This document shows, one piece after another, positions 1-5,320 of a stretch of 5,320 nucleotides of DNA. The notes under the pieces are model-generated. The model had not been told where the DNA came from, made no database searches, and was given only the letters and a program-made list of their open reading frames with translations. The translations under genes were made by a program, and so were the position numbers. Within the stretch, counting starts at the first letter, position 1. Each line of letters starts with the position of its first letter. This stretch comes from Deltaproteobacteria bacterium. GTDB lineage: Bacteria; Desulfobacterota; GWC2-55-46; UBA9637. The DNA lies in assembly GCA_016234985.1 (NCBI GenBank), contig JACRNK010000022.1, positions 1-5,320 of the forward strand, written 5' to 3'.

Positions 1-861
1 ATTGCAGAGTTTATCGGTGGGTTTATCTGTAACAGCCTTGCGCTCCTGTCCGATTCAGCCCATGTATTCATGGATGTATTTGCCCTCGCCTTAAGCTGGC
101 TTGCCCTTTATATATGCGCCATGCCGCCGACAGAGACAAGAACATACGGTTGGCACAGGAGCGAGGTCTTTGCTGCATTTATAAACGGCGTAACACTTTT
201 ATTCGTATCGCTGATTATATTTTATGAGGCATATCAAAGGCTTGTTTCCCCGGCGGAGGTCAAAGGACTTGGCACAATGATTGTGGCGTCTGTCGGCCTT
301 GCAGTCAATATTATCGTTGCATCACGGTTTAGAAGACATAGGCATGAGGATTTGAATATAAGGAGCGCCTATCTTCATATAGTGTGGGACGCAGTTGCCT
401 CTGTAGGTGTTATAATCAGCGGTGGTATCATTTATTATACAGGATGGTTTGCCGCCGACACGCTCATAAGCATCGCCATAGGCATTATCATTATCATAGG
501 CGCTGTTAAGATAATTTTGGGGTCAGCCCATATCCTTCTGGAGGGCGTGCCAAAAGAGATTGATATTAAAAAGATTGTTGAAGATATAAAAGCCGTAGAC
601 GGCGTGCAAGGCATCCACACCCTTCATGTATGGAGTATCTGCTCAAACATCCATGCAATGAGCGCTCATATTGATATAAAAGAGGAGGCGCAGAGCCGCA
701 GGGGTGAAATCCTTGAATTTATAAACCAAAGACTTGCCAAAGACCACCACATCTTCTATACTACACTTCAGGCAGAGTGCAACGGCTGCATTACAAATCA
801 GCTTTTCAGAGCTATTGAACATAAGGAGCATGGGCATCAGGTAAACTATTTTAAATCATAG
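1..861 (+). CDS. Cation diffusion facilitator (CDF) family metal efflux protein, 5'-partial
   Basis: The frame is open from base 1 to TAG at 859-861, giving 286 residues; the true start lies upstream, and the ATG at 70 is internal because conserved CDF sequence precedes it. Numbering from the first codon in the window, the end of TM1 (EFIGGF) is followed by SLALLSDSAHVFMD, the TM2 metal site with D18 and H21-x3-D25. TM5 carries the second half of the site, H126-IVW-D130. This H-x3-D pair is typical of Zn-transporting CDFs such as ZitB/CzcD. The TM4-TM5 loop is short with two His (RRHRHED). From about residue 185 the cytoplasmic dimerisation domain follows, with VDGVQGIHTLHVWSI highly typical of the family. 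The C-terminus has a C-x2-C pair and an HKEHGH tail. Family members run about 300 residues, so only roughly 15-30 N-terminal residues are missing. It is an inner-membrane antiporter that likely exports Zn(II) or a related divalent ion in exchange for protons; the exact metal is inferred. Confidence 0.93.
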   Translation: MAEFIGGFICNSLALLSDSAHVFMDVFALALSWLALYICAMPPTETRTYGWHRSEVFAAFINGVTLLFVSLIIFYEAYQRLVSPAEVKGLGTMIVASVGLAVNIIVASRFRRHRHEDLNIRSAYLHIVWDAVASVGVIISGGIIYYTGWFAADTLISIAIGIIIIIGAVKIILGSAHILLEGVPKEIDIKKIVEDIKAVDGVQGIHTLHVWSICSNIHAMSAHIDIKEEAQSRRGEILEFINQRLAKDHHIFYTTLQAECNGCITNQLFRAIEHKEHGHQVNYFKS

Positions 862-873
862 GAGTCAGTTGCA

Positions 874-921
874 GTGATAGAGGTCACTTCACTTAGCTTT
901 GAATACCCCGGTATATTTTGA
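874..921 (+). pseudogene. Truncated 5' end of an ABC transporter ATP-binding subunit gene (15-codon remnant)
   Basis: GTG at 874 opens a frame reading (M)IEVTSLSFEYPGIF and ends at TGA 919-921. The pattern M-I-E-V-x-x-L-S-F-x-Y-P-G is the standard N-terminal strand of ABC ATPases of the CbiO/NikO/ZnuC kind, but nothing that follows (Walker A, signature motif) is present in any frame. A GGAG at 861-864, partly inside the CDF stop codon, sits 9 bases before the GTG, so this looks like a once-genuine start in an operon with the CDF gene. The match to the family stops around the YPG residues at 904-912, and HicB-like coding begins at 918, so the break lies between. The stub may now act as a short leader peptide whose stop overlaps the hicB start. 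The call rests on only 12 recognisable residues, so chance similarity cannot be excluded. Confidence 0.5.
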
Positions 922-1172
922 GCGAGTATCTGGAACAGGCCATGTCAGAGGCTGTCTATGACAAACTTGAAGACGGCACATTCACCGGTCGAATTCCTTC
1001 GTGTAAAGGGGTTTTGGCTTTTGGGATTACATTGCGCGAGTGCGAGGATGAATTGCGCTCAACTCTTGAAGATTGGATTTTAGTGGGATTAAAACTTAGT
1101 CATCCTTTACCGGTAATTAAAGGTATAGATCTAAACAAGGAGCCTGTTCGTGAGCCAGTGGGCGCCGTGTAA
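918..1172 (+). CDS. hicB: Short HicB-type antitoxin (type II toxin-antitoxin)
   Basis: This 84-residue protein is of the short HicB class. It opens with SEYLEQAMSEAVYDKLEDG, then GRIPSCKGVLAFG (the F-x-G-x-I-P core strand-turn of the partial RNase-H-like fold), then a helix ECEDELRSTLEDWILVGL, and ends with HPLPVIKGIDLN, all characteristic of the family. HicB binds and masks the neighbouring HicA RNase in the cytoplasm. No C-terminal ribbon-helix-helix or HTH domain is visible after residue 73, so DNA-binding autoregulation is not evident from this chain. The start TTG at 918 is chosen because family alignment begins at this LSEY position; a stop at 900-902 limits upstream extension, and ATG at 942 would give a 76-residue alternative lacking the first helix turn. 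No good ribosome binding site precedes TTG918, but the preceding stub's TGA overlaps it (TTGA), suggesting coupling. The antitoxin gene precedes and overlaps the toxin gene by 23 bases. Confidence 0.88.
   Translation: MSEYLEQAMSEAVYDKLEDGTFTGRIPSCKGVLAFGITLRECEDELRSTLEDWILVGLKLSHPLPVIKGIDLNKEPVREPVGAV
1137..1142 (+). promoter_or_regulatory. Ribosome binding site of hicA
   Basis: AAGGAG lies 7 bases before the GTG at 1150 and inside the end of hicB. It decides the GTG start of the toxin, since there is no ATG near the expected N-terminus. It gives the toxin its own translation signal in addition to possible coupling from the overlapping hicB stop. Confidence 0.75.
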
Positions 1173-1380
1173 GCGGAAAGATTTTATAAAGCGGTTGCGG
1201 AACCTTGGTTTTGACGGTCCTTTTTCAGGAACAAGGCATCAGTTCATGGTTTACAATCGACGTCGTTTAGCAATCCCTTCCAATGCTGAATATTCTATCC
1301 CTCAACTACGATTTATGATTAGAGAAGTAGAAACAATAATAGACCGGCAAATTACTGTAGATGAATGGAGTTCTTTGTAA
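1150..1380 (+). CDS. hicA: HicA-type toxin, predicted mRNA interferase
   Basis: The 76-residue product has the small dsRBD-like HicA fold. The N-terminal segment KRKDFIKRLRNLGFDGP forms the first helix and turn; SGTRHQFMVY contains the predicted catalytic histidine H30 on the central strand; RRLAIPSNAEYSIPQLRFMIREV is the second strand and the C-terminal helix; ITVDEWSSL is a common HicA ending. HicA toxins cut mRNA and tmRNA independently of ribosomes and are neutralised by HicB. The key His and the G-x-x-H context are intact, so the toxin appears functional. The GTG start is supported by AAGGAG at 1137-1142. The gene overlaps hicB by 23 bases in another frame, so the order is antitoxin first, opposite to the hicA-hicB order of E. 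coli K-12 but common for short HicB pairs. The next gene begins 25 bases downstream. Confidence 0.9.
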   Translation: MSQWAPCKRKDFIKRLRNLGFDGPFSGTRHQFMVYNRRRLAIPSNAEYSIPQLRFMIREVETIIDRQITVDEWSSL

Positions 1381-1405
1381 GAAGTAAGAACCTTCAAAAC
1401 TTAAA

Positions 1406-2527
1406 ATGAAGAAAAACATAAAAACACAAAACTATTCCACCCTCATCACTGACCTTGCCTCTCTTGTTGAACAAGGACGCAAAACGGCAGTTAGGTATGT
1501 GAACACTGCTCTGGTGGCTACTTACTGGCTCATGGGCAGGAGGGTTGTGGAGTATGAGCAGAAAGGGGAAGAACGGGCGGGATATGGAGAAACTACCTTA
1601 AGAAGGCTTTCAGAAGATTTAACAAAAAAGTTTGATAAAGGTTTTAGTTTCCCTCAATTAAAAAATATCAGACAATTTTATCTTGCTTACCAAGAAAAAG
1701 GCTACACAGTGTCTAGCCAATTTAACAAAATTGAAAAAAGCTACACACTGTCTGGCCAATCTGGAATTTCGCACACATTGTCTGCGAAATTCCATCTTTC
1801 ATGGTCACATTACTGTTTGCTCATGCGTCTTGATGAACCGTTCCAGCGTGAATTCTATGAGGCTGAATGTATCACGGGCAACTGGTCTGTCAGACAACTT
1901 GACAGGCAAATACAATCCATGCTCTATGAAAGGACTGCCTTGTCAAGACGCAAATTGGCAGTTATTGCTAAAGCGCATGAAAAACCTATTCTCCTCAAGC
2001 CCGAAGACGAAATTAAAGACCCTTATATTCTGGAATTTCTTGGGTTGAAGGATGAGTATTCAGAATCTCAATTAGAAGATGCTTTAATCCATCACCTTGA
2101 ACATTTTCTCCTTGAATTGGGAAACGGTTTTACCTTTGTTGCCCGTCAAAAGAGAATTACCCTTGAAGGAAGCCATTACCGCCTTGACCTCCTTCTTTAT
2201 CACAGAACTTTAAGATGCCTTGTTGCTATAGATTTGAAGATTGGTGAATTTACCCATGCTGACGCAGGGCAGATGAACCTTTATGTCAATTATCTTAAAG
2301 ACAAAGAAAAACTTCCTGAAGAAAATGCCCCTGTGGGGCTAATCCTTTGCACAGGTAAAAAGAAAACAGTTGTTGAATATGCCTTAGGTGGAATGAACAA
2401 CAGGATATTCGCCTCAAAATATAGATTACAACTCCCTGATACGGAAGTTTTAAAGACAGAGATAGAGCATGAAAGACAGAGACTTGTAGAGATGGGAATC
2501 ATAAATAGAAAAATTGAGAAGGATTAG
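1406..2527 (+). CDS. DUF1016/YhcG-type PD-(D/E)XK nuclease domain protein
   Basis: The 373-residue protein has the two-part DUF1016 architecture. Residues about 10-98 form the helical N-terminal domain (EQGRKTAVRYVNTALVATYW, then ERAGYGETTLRRLSEDLTKKF and FSFPQLKNIRQFYLAY). A repeat-bearing linker at 100-129 precedes the conserved LSWSHYCLLMRL (131-142) and NWSVRQLDRQIQSMLYERTALS (159-180). The nuclease core spans about 225-345: ELGNGFTFVARQKRI, then YRLDLLLYHRTLRCLVAIDLKIG with D261 and D276-x-K278 as the predicted metal-binding and catalytic residues, then GQMNLYVNYL. The C-terminal 25 residues look like a helix. Family proteins are found near restriction-modification and other accessory or defence loci, but their substrate and role are not well defined, so 'nuclease' is a domain-based prediction. 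ATG at 1406 fits the usual family N-terminus, yet no Shine-Dalgarno sequence lies 4-12 bases upstream. The 5' third is AT-rich compared with the flanking CDF and lon genes, which fits acquisition by transfer. Confidence 0.9.
   Translation: MKKNIKTQNYSTLITDLASLVEQGRKTAVRYVNTALVATYWLMGRRVVEYEQKGEERAGYGETTLRRLSEDLTKKFDKGFSFPQLKNIRQFYLAYQEKGYTVSSQFNKIEKSYTLSGQSGISHTLSAKFHLSWSHYCLLMRLDEPFQREFYEAECITGNWSVRQLDRQIQSMLYERTALSRRKLAVIAKAHEKPILLKPEDEIKDPYILEFLGLKDEYSESQLEDALIHHLEHFLLELGNGFTFVARQKRITLEGSHYRLDLLLYHRTLRCLVAIDLKIGEFTHADAGQMNLYVNYLKDKEKLPEENAPVGLILCTGKKKTVVEYALGGMNNRIFASKYRLQLPDTEVLKTEIEHERQRLVEMGIINRKIEKD
1694..1760 (+). repeat. Imperfect direct repeat, two 28-base copies, period 39
   Basis: Bases 1694-1721 and 1733-1760 match at 25 of 28 positions when aligned by eye. 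The period of 39 bases equals 13 codons, so the repeat keeps the reading frame of the surrounding nuclease gene and yields Y-T-V-S-S-Q-F and Y-T-L-S-G-Q-S. The third related unit, at 1762-1794, shares only the central core. Confidence 0.85.
1762..1794. repeat. 33-base near-perfect palindrome within the nuclease gene
   Basis: Arms 1762-1777 and 1779-1794 flank a single central base at 1778. Fifteen of 16 positions are complementary; the outer 12 on each side (TGGAATTTCGCA and its complement at 1783-1794) are perfect and the only mismatch is C1774 against C1782. It encodes the start of the conserved segment after the linker (around residues 120-130). The position inside a coding sequence and the absence of a T-run argue against a terminator. 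Confidence 0.9.
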
Positions 2528-2543
2528 CGGATAAATTTTAACC

Positions 2544-2548
2544 GGAGG
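2544..2548 (+). promoter_or_regulatory. Strong ribosome binding site of the Lon-family gene
   Basis: GGAGG lies 4 bases before ATG 2553, within the 25-base gap behind the nuclease gene. It fixes the protease start and implies efficient independent translation even if the transcript comes from upstream. Confidence 0.8.
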
Positions 2549-2552
2549 TCTT

Positions 2553-4985
2553 ATGCCAAAAAAACCACAATCATTAACACCTGAAGAACTGCGCTGGACG
2601 TGCGACCCGAAACAGTTTCCATTCAGGACAACAGAAGAAATCCAGCCGCTTGAAGAAACTATCGGACAGGAACGGGCATTAAGGGCAATGGATTTCGGGC
2701 TTGGGCTTGAAAGCCACGGTTTTAATATCTATGTGCTCGGCGAGAGCGGAACAGGAAAGACATCAACTATCAAGGCTATGCTGGAAAAAAAGGCAGGCAA
2801 TGAAAATGTCCCTGACGACTGGTGTTATGTGTATAATTTTGCAGACCCTGACAGGCCGAATGCATTAAGGCTTCCGCCGGGGATAGGCGGCGGCTTAAAG
2901 ATTGACATGGAAGAGTTGGTGGAATCGTTAAAGCGGGATATACCAAAGGTATTTGAGAGCAAGGATTATGAAAAACACCGTGACGAAATATTAGACGGCC
3001 AGCAGGAGAGGACTAAGGCGCTTTTTTACAGGTTGGAGCAAAAGGCCGCTGAAAAGGGCTTTATCCTCAAAAAGACCGTGAGCGGTCTTGCGGTTGTGCC
3101 TGCAAAGAACGGCAAGGCTCTGTCTCAGGATGATTTCGAGAAACTTTCAAAAAGCGAAAAGGCAAGGATAGAAGAAGACAGCAAGTTTTTGCAGGACAGG
3201 CTCTCCGACTCAATCCGCGAGGCAAGGGTTATTGAAAAAGAGACAAAGGAGAGGATAAATGCTCTGGACAGAGAGGTTGTTCAATATGTTGTAAATCCTC
3301 TGTTAAATGAGCTTCTGGATAAATACAAACAATACCCGGAAGTGATTGAATATCTTGAGCAGGTGAAAGAGGATGTGCTGGTGCGTTCAGAGGATTTCAG
3401 GCCAAAAGAGGAACTTGCAATTTCGCTGCCGGGCCTGAAACTCCCGAAGATTGAGCCGAGCTTTGAGAGATACAGCGTAAACCTGCTTGTGAACAATAAG
3501 GATGCAAAGGGCGCGCCTGTTGTCATAGAAACCAACCCAACCTATTATGACCTTTTTGGAAGGGTGGAGCACCGCGTCCAATATGGCGTTGCCGTAACCG
3601 ATTTTACCATGATTAAGGCCGGCGCCATACACAAGGCAAACGGCGGCTATCTGGTTATCAATGCCCTTGACCTTTTAAGAAATATCTTCGCATACGACGC
3701 GCTCAAGCGCATGATAAAAAATAAAGAGGTGAAGGTGGAGGATGTATGGGAGCAGTACAGGCTTGTGTCCACAACAACATTAAAGCCTGAGCCAATCCCC
3801 GTGGATATAAAGGTGGTTCTCATAGGAAGCCCGTATATCTATTATCTGCTTTATACGCTTGATGATGAATACAGAAAACTCTTTAAGGTTAAGGCGGACT
3901 TTGACAACAGGATGCCGAGAAATGCGGAAAACATAGCAAAATATGCGTCTTTTATCGCTGCGCGGTGCAAAGAGGAAAATCTTAAACCTTTTGACAAAAC
4001 AGGCGCAGGCCGGGTTGTTGAGTATGGGGCAAGACTTGCAAATGACCAGGAAAAGCTTACCGCGCAATTTAGCGCTATAACCGATTTAATACGAGAGGCA
4101 AGCTACTGGGCAGGCGTGGATGGGAACAAGTTCGTTGCTGCAGGCCATGTTGACAGGGCTGTGTCAGAGCGGATATTCAGAAATTCAAGGATAGAAGACA
4201 GGCTCAGAGAGCTAATCACAGAGGGGACTTTCCTCATAGATACGGACGGCGCTGTGGCAGGACAGATAAACGGCATAGCCGTGCTTGATCTCGGGGACTA
4301 TGCCTTTGGCAAACCTTCAAGAATCACGGCAAAAACCTTTCTTGGCGATGCAGGCATTGTAAATATTGAGCGCGAAGTAAAGATGAGCGGCCGGATCCAC
4401 AACAAGGCGCTCATGATTTTAACAAGTTATCTTGGAGAAAAATTCGCGCAGGATACGCCTCTGACGCTTTCAGCCTCAATCTGCTTCGAGCAGCTTTATG
4501 AAGAGATAGAAGGCGACAGCGCCACATGCACGGAGTTTTATGCGCTCATGTCAAGCCTCTCCGGCCTTCCGCTTGAGCAGGGCATTGCAGTAACCGGCTC
4601 AATGAATCAGCTTGGCGAGGTTCAGCCCATCGGCGGAGTAAATGAGAAGATAGAAGGCTTTTTTGATGTATGCGTTGCAAAGGGGCTTACCGGAAAACAG
4701 GGCGTGATAATACCAAAAAAGAATGTAAAACACCTCATGCTTAAAAAGGAAGTGATTGATGCGGTAAAGGCCGGGAAATTTGCAGTTTATCCCATAGAGC
4801 GGGTAGAGCAAGGGCTGGAGATATTAACCGGCGCAACTGCCGGAGAAAGACAAGCTGACGGCTCATACACTGACGGAACCATAAATTTTCTCGTCGCAAA
4901 ACGGCTCAAGGAGTTGGCAAAGACTTTGAAAGAGTTTGGCAAGGGGAAAGGCGCGGAAAAGAAGAAGGAGGAGAACAAAGGGTAG
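2553..4985 (+). CDS. Lon-family AAA+ ATP-dependent protease (YcbZ/LonC-like, S16)
   Basis: The 810-residue protein has the full layout of the AAA_32-type Lon subfamily that includes E. coli YcbZ, and lacks the N-terminal substrate domain of classical LonA. The ATPase starts near residue 20 (IGQERALRAMDFGLGLESHGFNIYV) with Walker A G63ESGTGKT70. A charged helical, probably coiled-coil insertion spans about 125-275, splitting the ATPase. The Walker B strand is the atypical GGYLVINALDLL at 364-375. The lid region runs about 440-550, and the S16 protease about 555-765. The catalytic dyad is S656 in EGDSATCTE and K699 in GVNEKIEG; their spacing of 43 residues equals that of S679-K722 in E. coli Lon. 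The Lys/Glu-rich tail (KGKGAEKKKEE) is probably disordered. The protein should form cytoplasmic hexameric rings degrading unfolded or regulatory proteins; its substrates are unknown. All key residues are intact. The gene lies 25 bases behind the nuclease gene and its stop abuts that of the convergent ubiG. Confidence 0.95.
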   Translation: MPKKPQSLTPEELRWTCDPKQFPFRTTEEIQPLEETIGQERALRAMDFGLGLESHGFNIYVLGESGTGKTSTIKAMLEKKAGNENVPDDWCYVYNFADPDRPNALRLPPGIGGGLKIDMEELVESLKRDIPKVFESKDYEKHRDEILDGQQERTKALFYRLEQKAAEKGFILKKTVSGLAVVPAKNGKALSQDDFEKLSKSEKARIEEDSKFLQDRLSDSIREARVIEKETKERINALDREVVQYVVNPLLNELLDKYKQYPEVIEYLEQVKEDVLVRSEDFRPKEELAISLPGLKLPKIEPSFERYSVNLLVNNKDAKGAPVVIETNPTYYDLFGRVEHRVQYGVAVTDFTMIKAGAIHKANGGYLVINALDLLRNIFAYDALKRMIKNKEVKVEDVWEQYRLVSTTTLKPEPIPVDIKVVLIGSPYIYYLLYTLDDEYRKLFKVKADFDNRMPRNAENIAKYASFIAARCKEENLKPFDKTGAGRVVEYGARLANDQEKLTAQFSAITDLIREASYWAGVDGNKFVAAGHVDRAVSERIFRNSRIEDRLRELITEGTFLIDTDGAVAGQINGIAVLDLGDYAFGKPSRITAKTFLGDAGIVNIEREVKMSGRIHNKALMILTSYLGEKFAQDTPLTLSASICFEQLYEEIEGDSATCTEFYALMSSLSGLPLEQGIAVTGSMNQLGEVQPIGGVNEKIEGFFDVCVAKGLTGKQGVIIPKKNVKHLMLKKEVIDAVKAGKFAVYPIERVEQGLEILTGATAGERQADGSYTDGTINFLVAKRLKELAKTLKEFGKGKGAEKKKEENKG

Positions 4986-5320
4986 TTATCTTTTTACCCC
5001 ATACCCAAGATAATTTATATTCGTATTTTCCGAAACCTTGAATTCAAAGTGGAGCGGGTCAAAGGTCATGCCTTTTATTTCTTCAACGGCAATGCCGTTC
5101 TGATTCAGGATGTTCACAAGCGCAGACGGCCTTATAAACCTTTTGTAGTCATGCGTTCCTTTCGGCAACATATTGAAATTTTCTGCAATAAATATGGCAA
5201 AGAATCTGGCTGAGACTGTTTTGTTGATTGTGGAAAAAAAGAAATAGCCTCCGTGTTTTAACAGTCCGCAGCACTCTTTTAAAAATCCTGCAAGGTCGTC
5301 CACATGCTCCAGAACCTCAG
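4986..5320 (-). CDS. ubiG: UbiG-type O-methyltransferase, C-terminal part (start beyond window)
   Basis: The frame runs from the window edge at 5320 down to TAA at 4988-4986, giving about 111 residues of the C-terminal half. The first residues EVLEHVDDLAGFLKEC match the EVLEHV motif of class I SAM-dependent methyltransferases. Then follow GGYFFFSTIN (the strand after motif III), GTHDYKRFIRPSAL, GMTFDPLHFEF and NINYLGYG, which are in the order and spacing of UbiG, whose E. coli member has 240 residues. UbiG performs both O-methylations of ubiquinone biosynthesis at the membrane surface. The N-terminal SAM-binding motif I is outside the window, so activity cannot be judged, and a related polyprenyl-phenol or small-molecule methyltransferase remains possible. 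The GTG at 5303 is not the start, since conserved sequence precedes it. The gene converges on the Lon-family gene with adjacent stop codons, so any terminators must lie inside the opposing coding sequence. Confidence 0.88.
   Translation of the reverse strand, partial: EVLEHVDDLAGFLKECCGLLKHGGYFFFSTINKTVSARFFAIFIAENFNMLPKGTHDYKRFIRPSALVNILNQNGIAVEEIKGMTFDPLHFEFKVSENTNINYLGYGVKR

Noticed and set aside
435..837. Two - strand open frames of about 60 codons opposite the CDF gene.
   Set aside because: They lack recognisable domains and initiation signals and lie wholly opposite a conserved gene.
888..917. Possible sigma-70 promoter TTCACT-18-TATATT before hicB.
   Set aside because: Both boxes match poorly, and the transcript would start after TTG918, forcing use of ATG942. 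AT-rich chance matches of this quality are common.
1694..1794. CRISPR-like repeat array.
   Set aside because: There are only two good copies plus a divergent third, the spacing is irregular (39 and 30), and the whole lies in a conserved coding frame.
1683..2048. A second open frame inside the nuclease gene encoding repeated KKAT-x-CLANL-like units.
   Set aside because: The repeat in this frame follows automatically from the 39-base DNA repeat, which is a multiple of three. The frame has no recognisable family and the nuclease frame is strongly conserved across the same bases.
3281..4978. Several - strand open frames of 60-95 codons opposite the Lon-family gene.
   Set aside because: They overlap well-conserved ATPase and protease coding sequence, show no family resemblance, and are best explained as chance frames.
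4980..4999. Rho-independent terminator between the Lon-family gene and ubiG.
   Set aside because: The stem has only five pairs (GGGTA/TACCC) with a 10-base loop, and no T-run follows the stem on either strand, so it is too weak to claim.
5301..5303. GTG as the start of a short methyltransferase-like protein on the - strand.
   Set aside because: The frame stays open to the window edge and the preceding residues EVLEH are part of the conserved motif, so this is an internal codon of a truncated view of ubiG.

Overview
The window comes from a Gram-negative bacterium with moderate GC content. A ubiquinone-type methyltransferase (UbiG) and an 800-residue, YcbZ/LonC-type Lon protease fit Proteobacteria, Desulfobacterota or Nitrospirota-like lineages. 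Frequent AGG/ATA codons and the mixed protein style lean towards the latter two, but the lineage is an inference of low certainty. Coding density is very high: no gene-free stretch exceeds about 60 bases.

Layout on the + strand. (1) Positions 1-861 hold a cation diffusion facilitator (CDF) metal exporter whose N-terminus lies outside the window. (2) Directly behind it, positions 874-921 look like the first 15 codons of an ABC-transporter ATPase that then breaks off. (3) At that break begins an accessory block: a short HicB-type antitoxin (918-1172), an overlapping HicA-type mRNA interferase (1150-1380), and a DUF1016/YhcG-type PD-(D/E)XK nuclease (1406-2527). (4) A complete Lon-family AAA+ protease follows (2553-4985) with a strong ribosome binding site. 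On the - strand, the C-terminal part of ubiG (4986-5320) converges on the protease gene, and the two stop codons abut with no base between them.

How the genes may work together. The CDF gene and the ABC stub were probably one metal or solute transport operon. The HicBA-YhcG block looks like an insertion or rearrangement that cut the ABC gene after 12-15 codons; no remainder of the ABC gene is visible downstream in the window. The stub keeps its start and its stop overlaps the hicB start (TTGA), so the antitoxin may be translated by coupling to the relic. All four genes from hicB to lon point the same way with gaps of 25 bases or less, so read-through is plausible, although functional linkage to the protease is not shown.

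The most unusual structure is inside the yhcG-like gene: three palindromic units (centres 1709, 1748, 1778) share the core ACACA-N-TGTCT with the same single C/C mismatch, but have different, internally complementary flanking arms. They are spaced by multiples of three and each encodes Thr-(Val/Leu)-Ser in a linker between two conserved protein regions.
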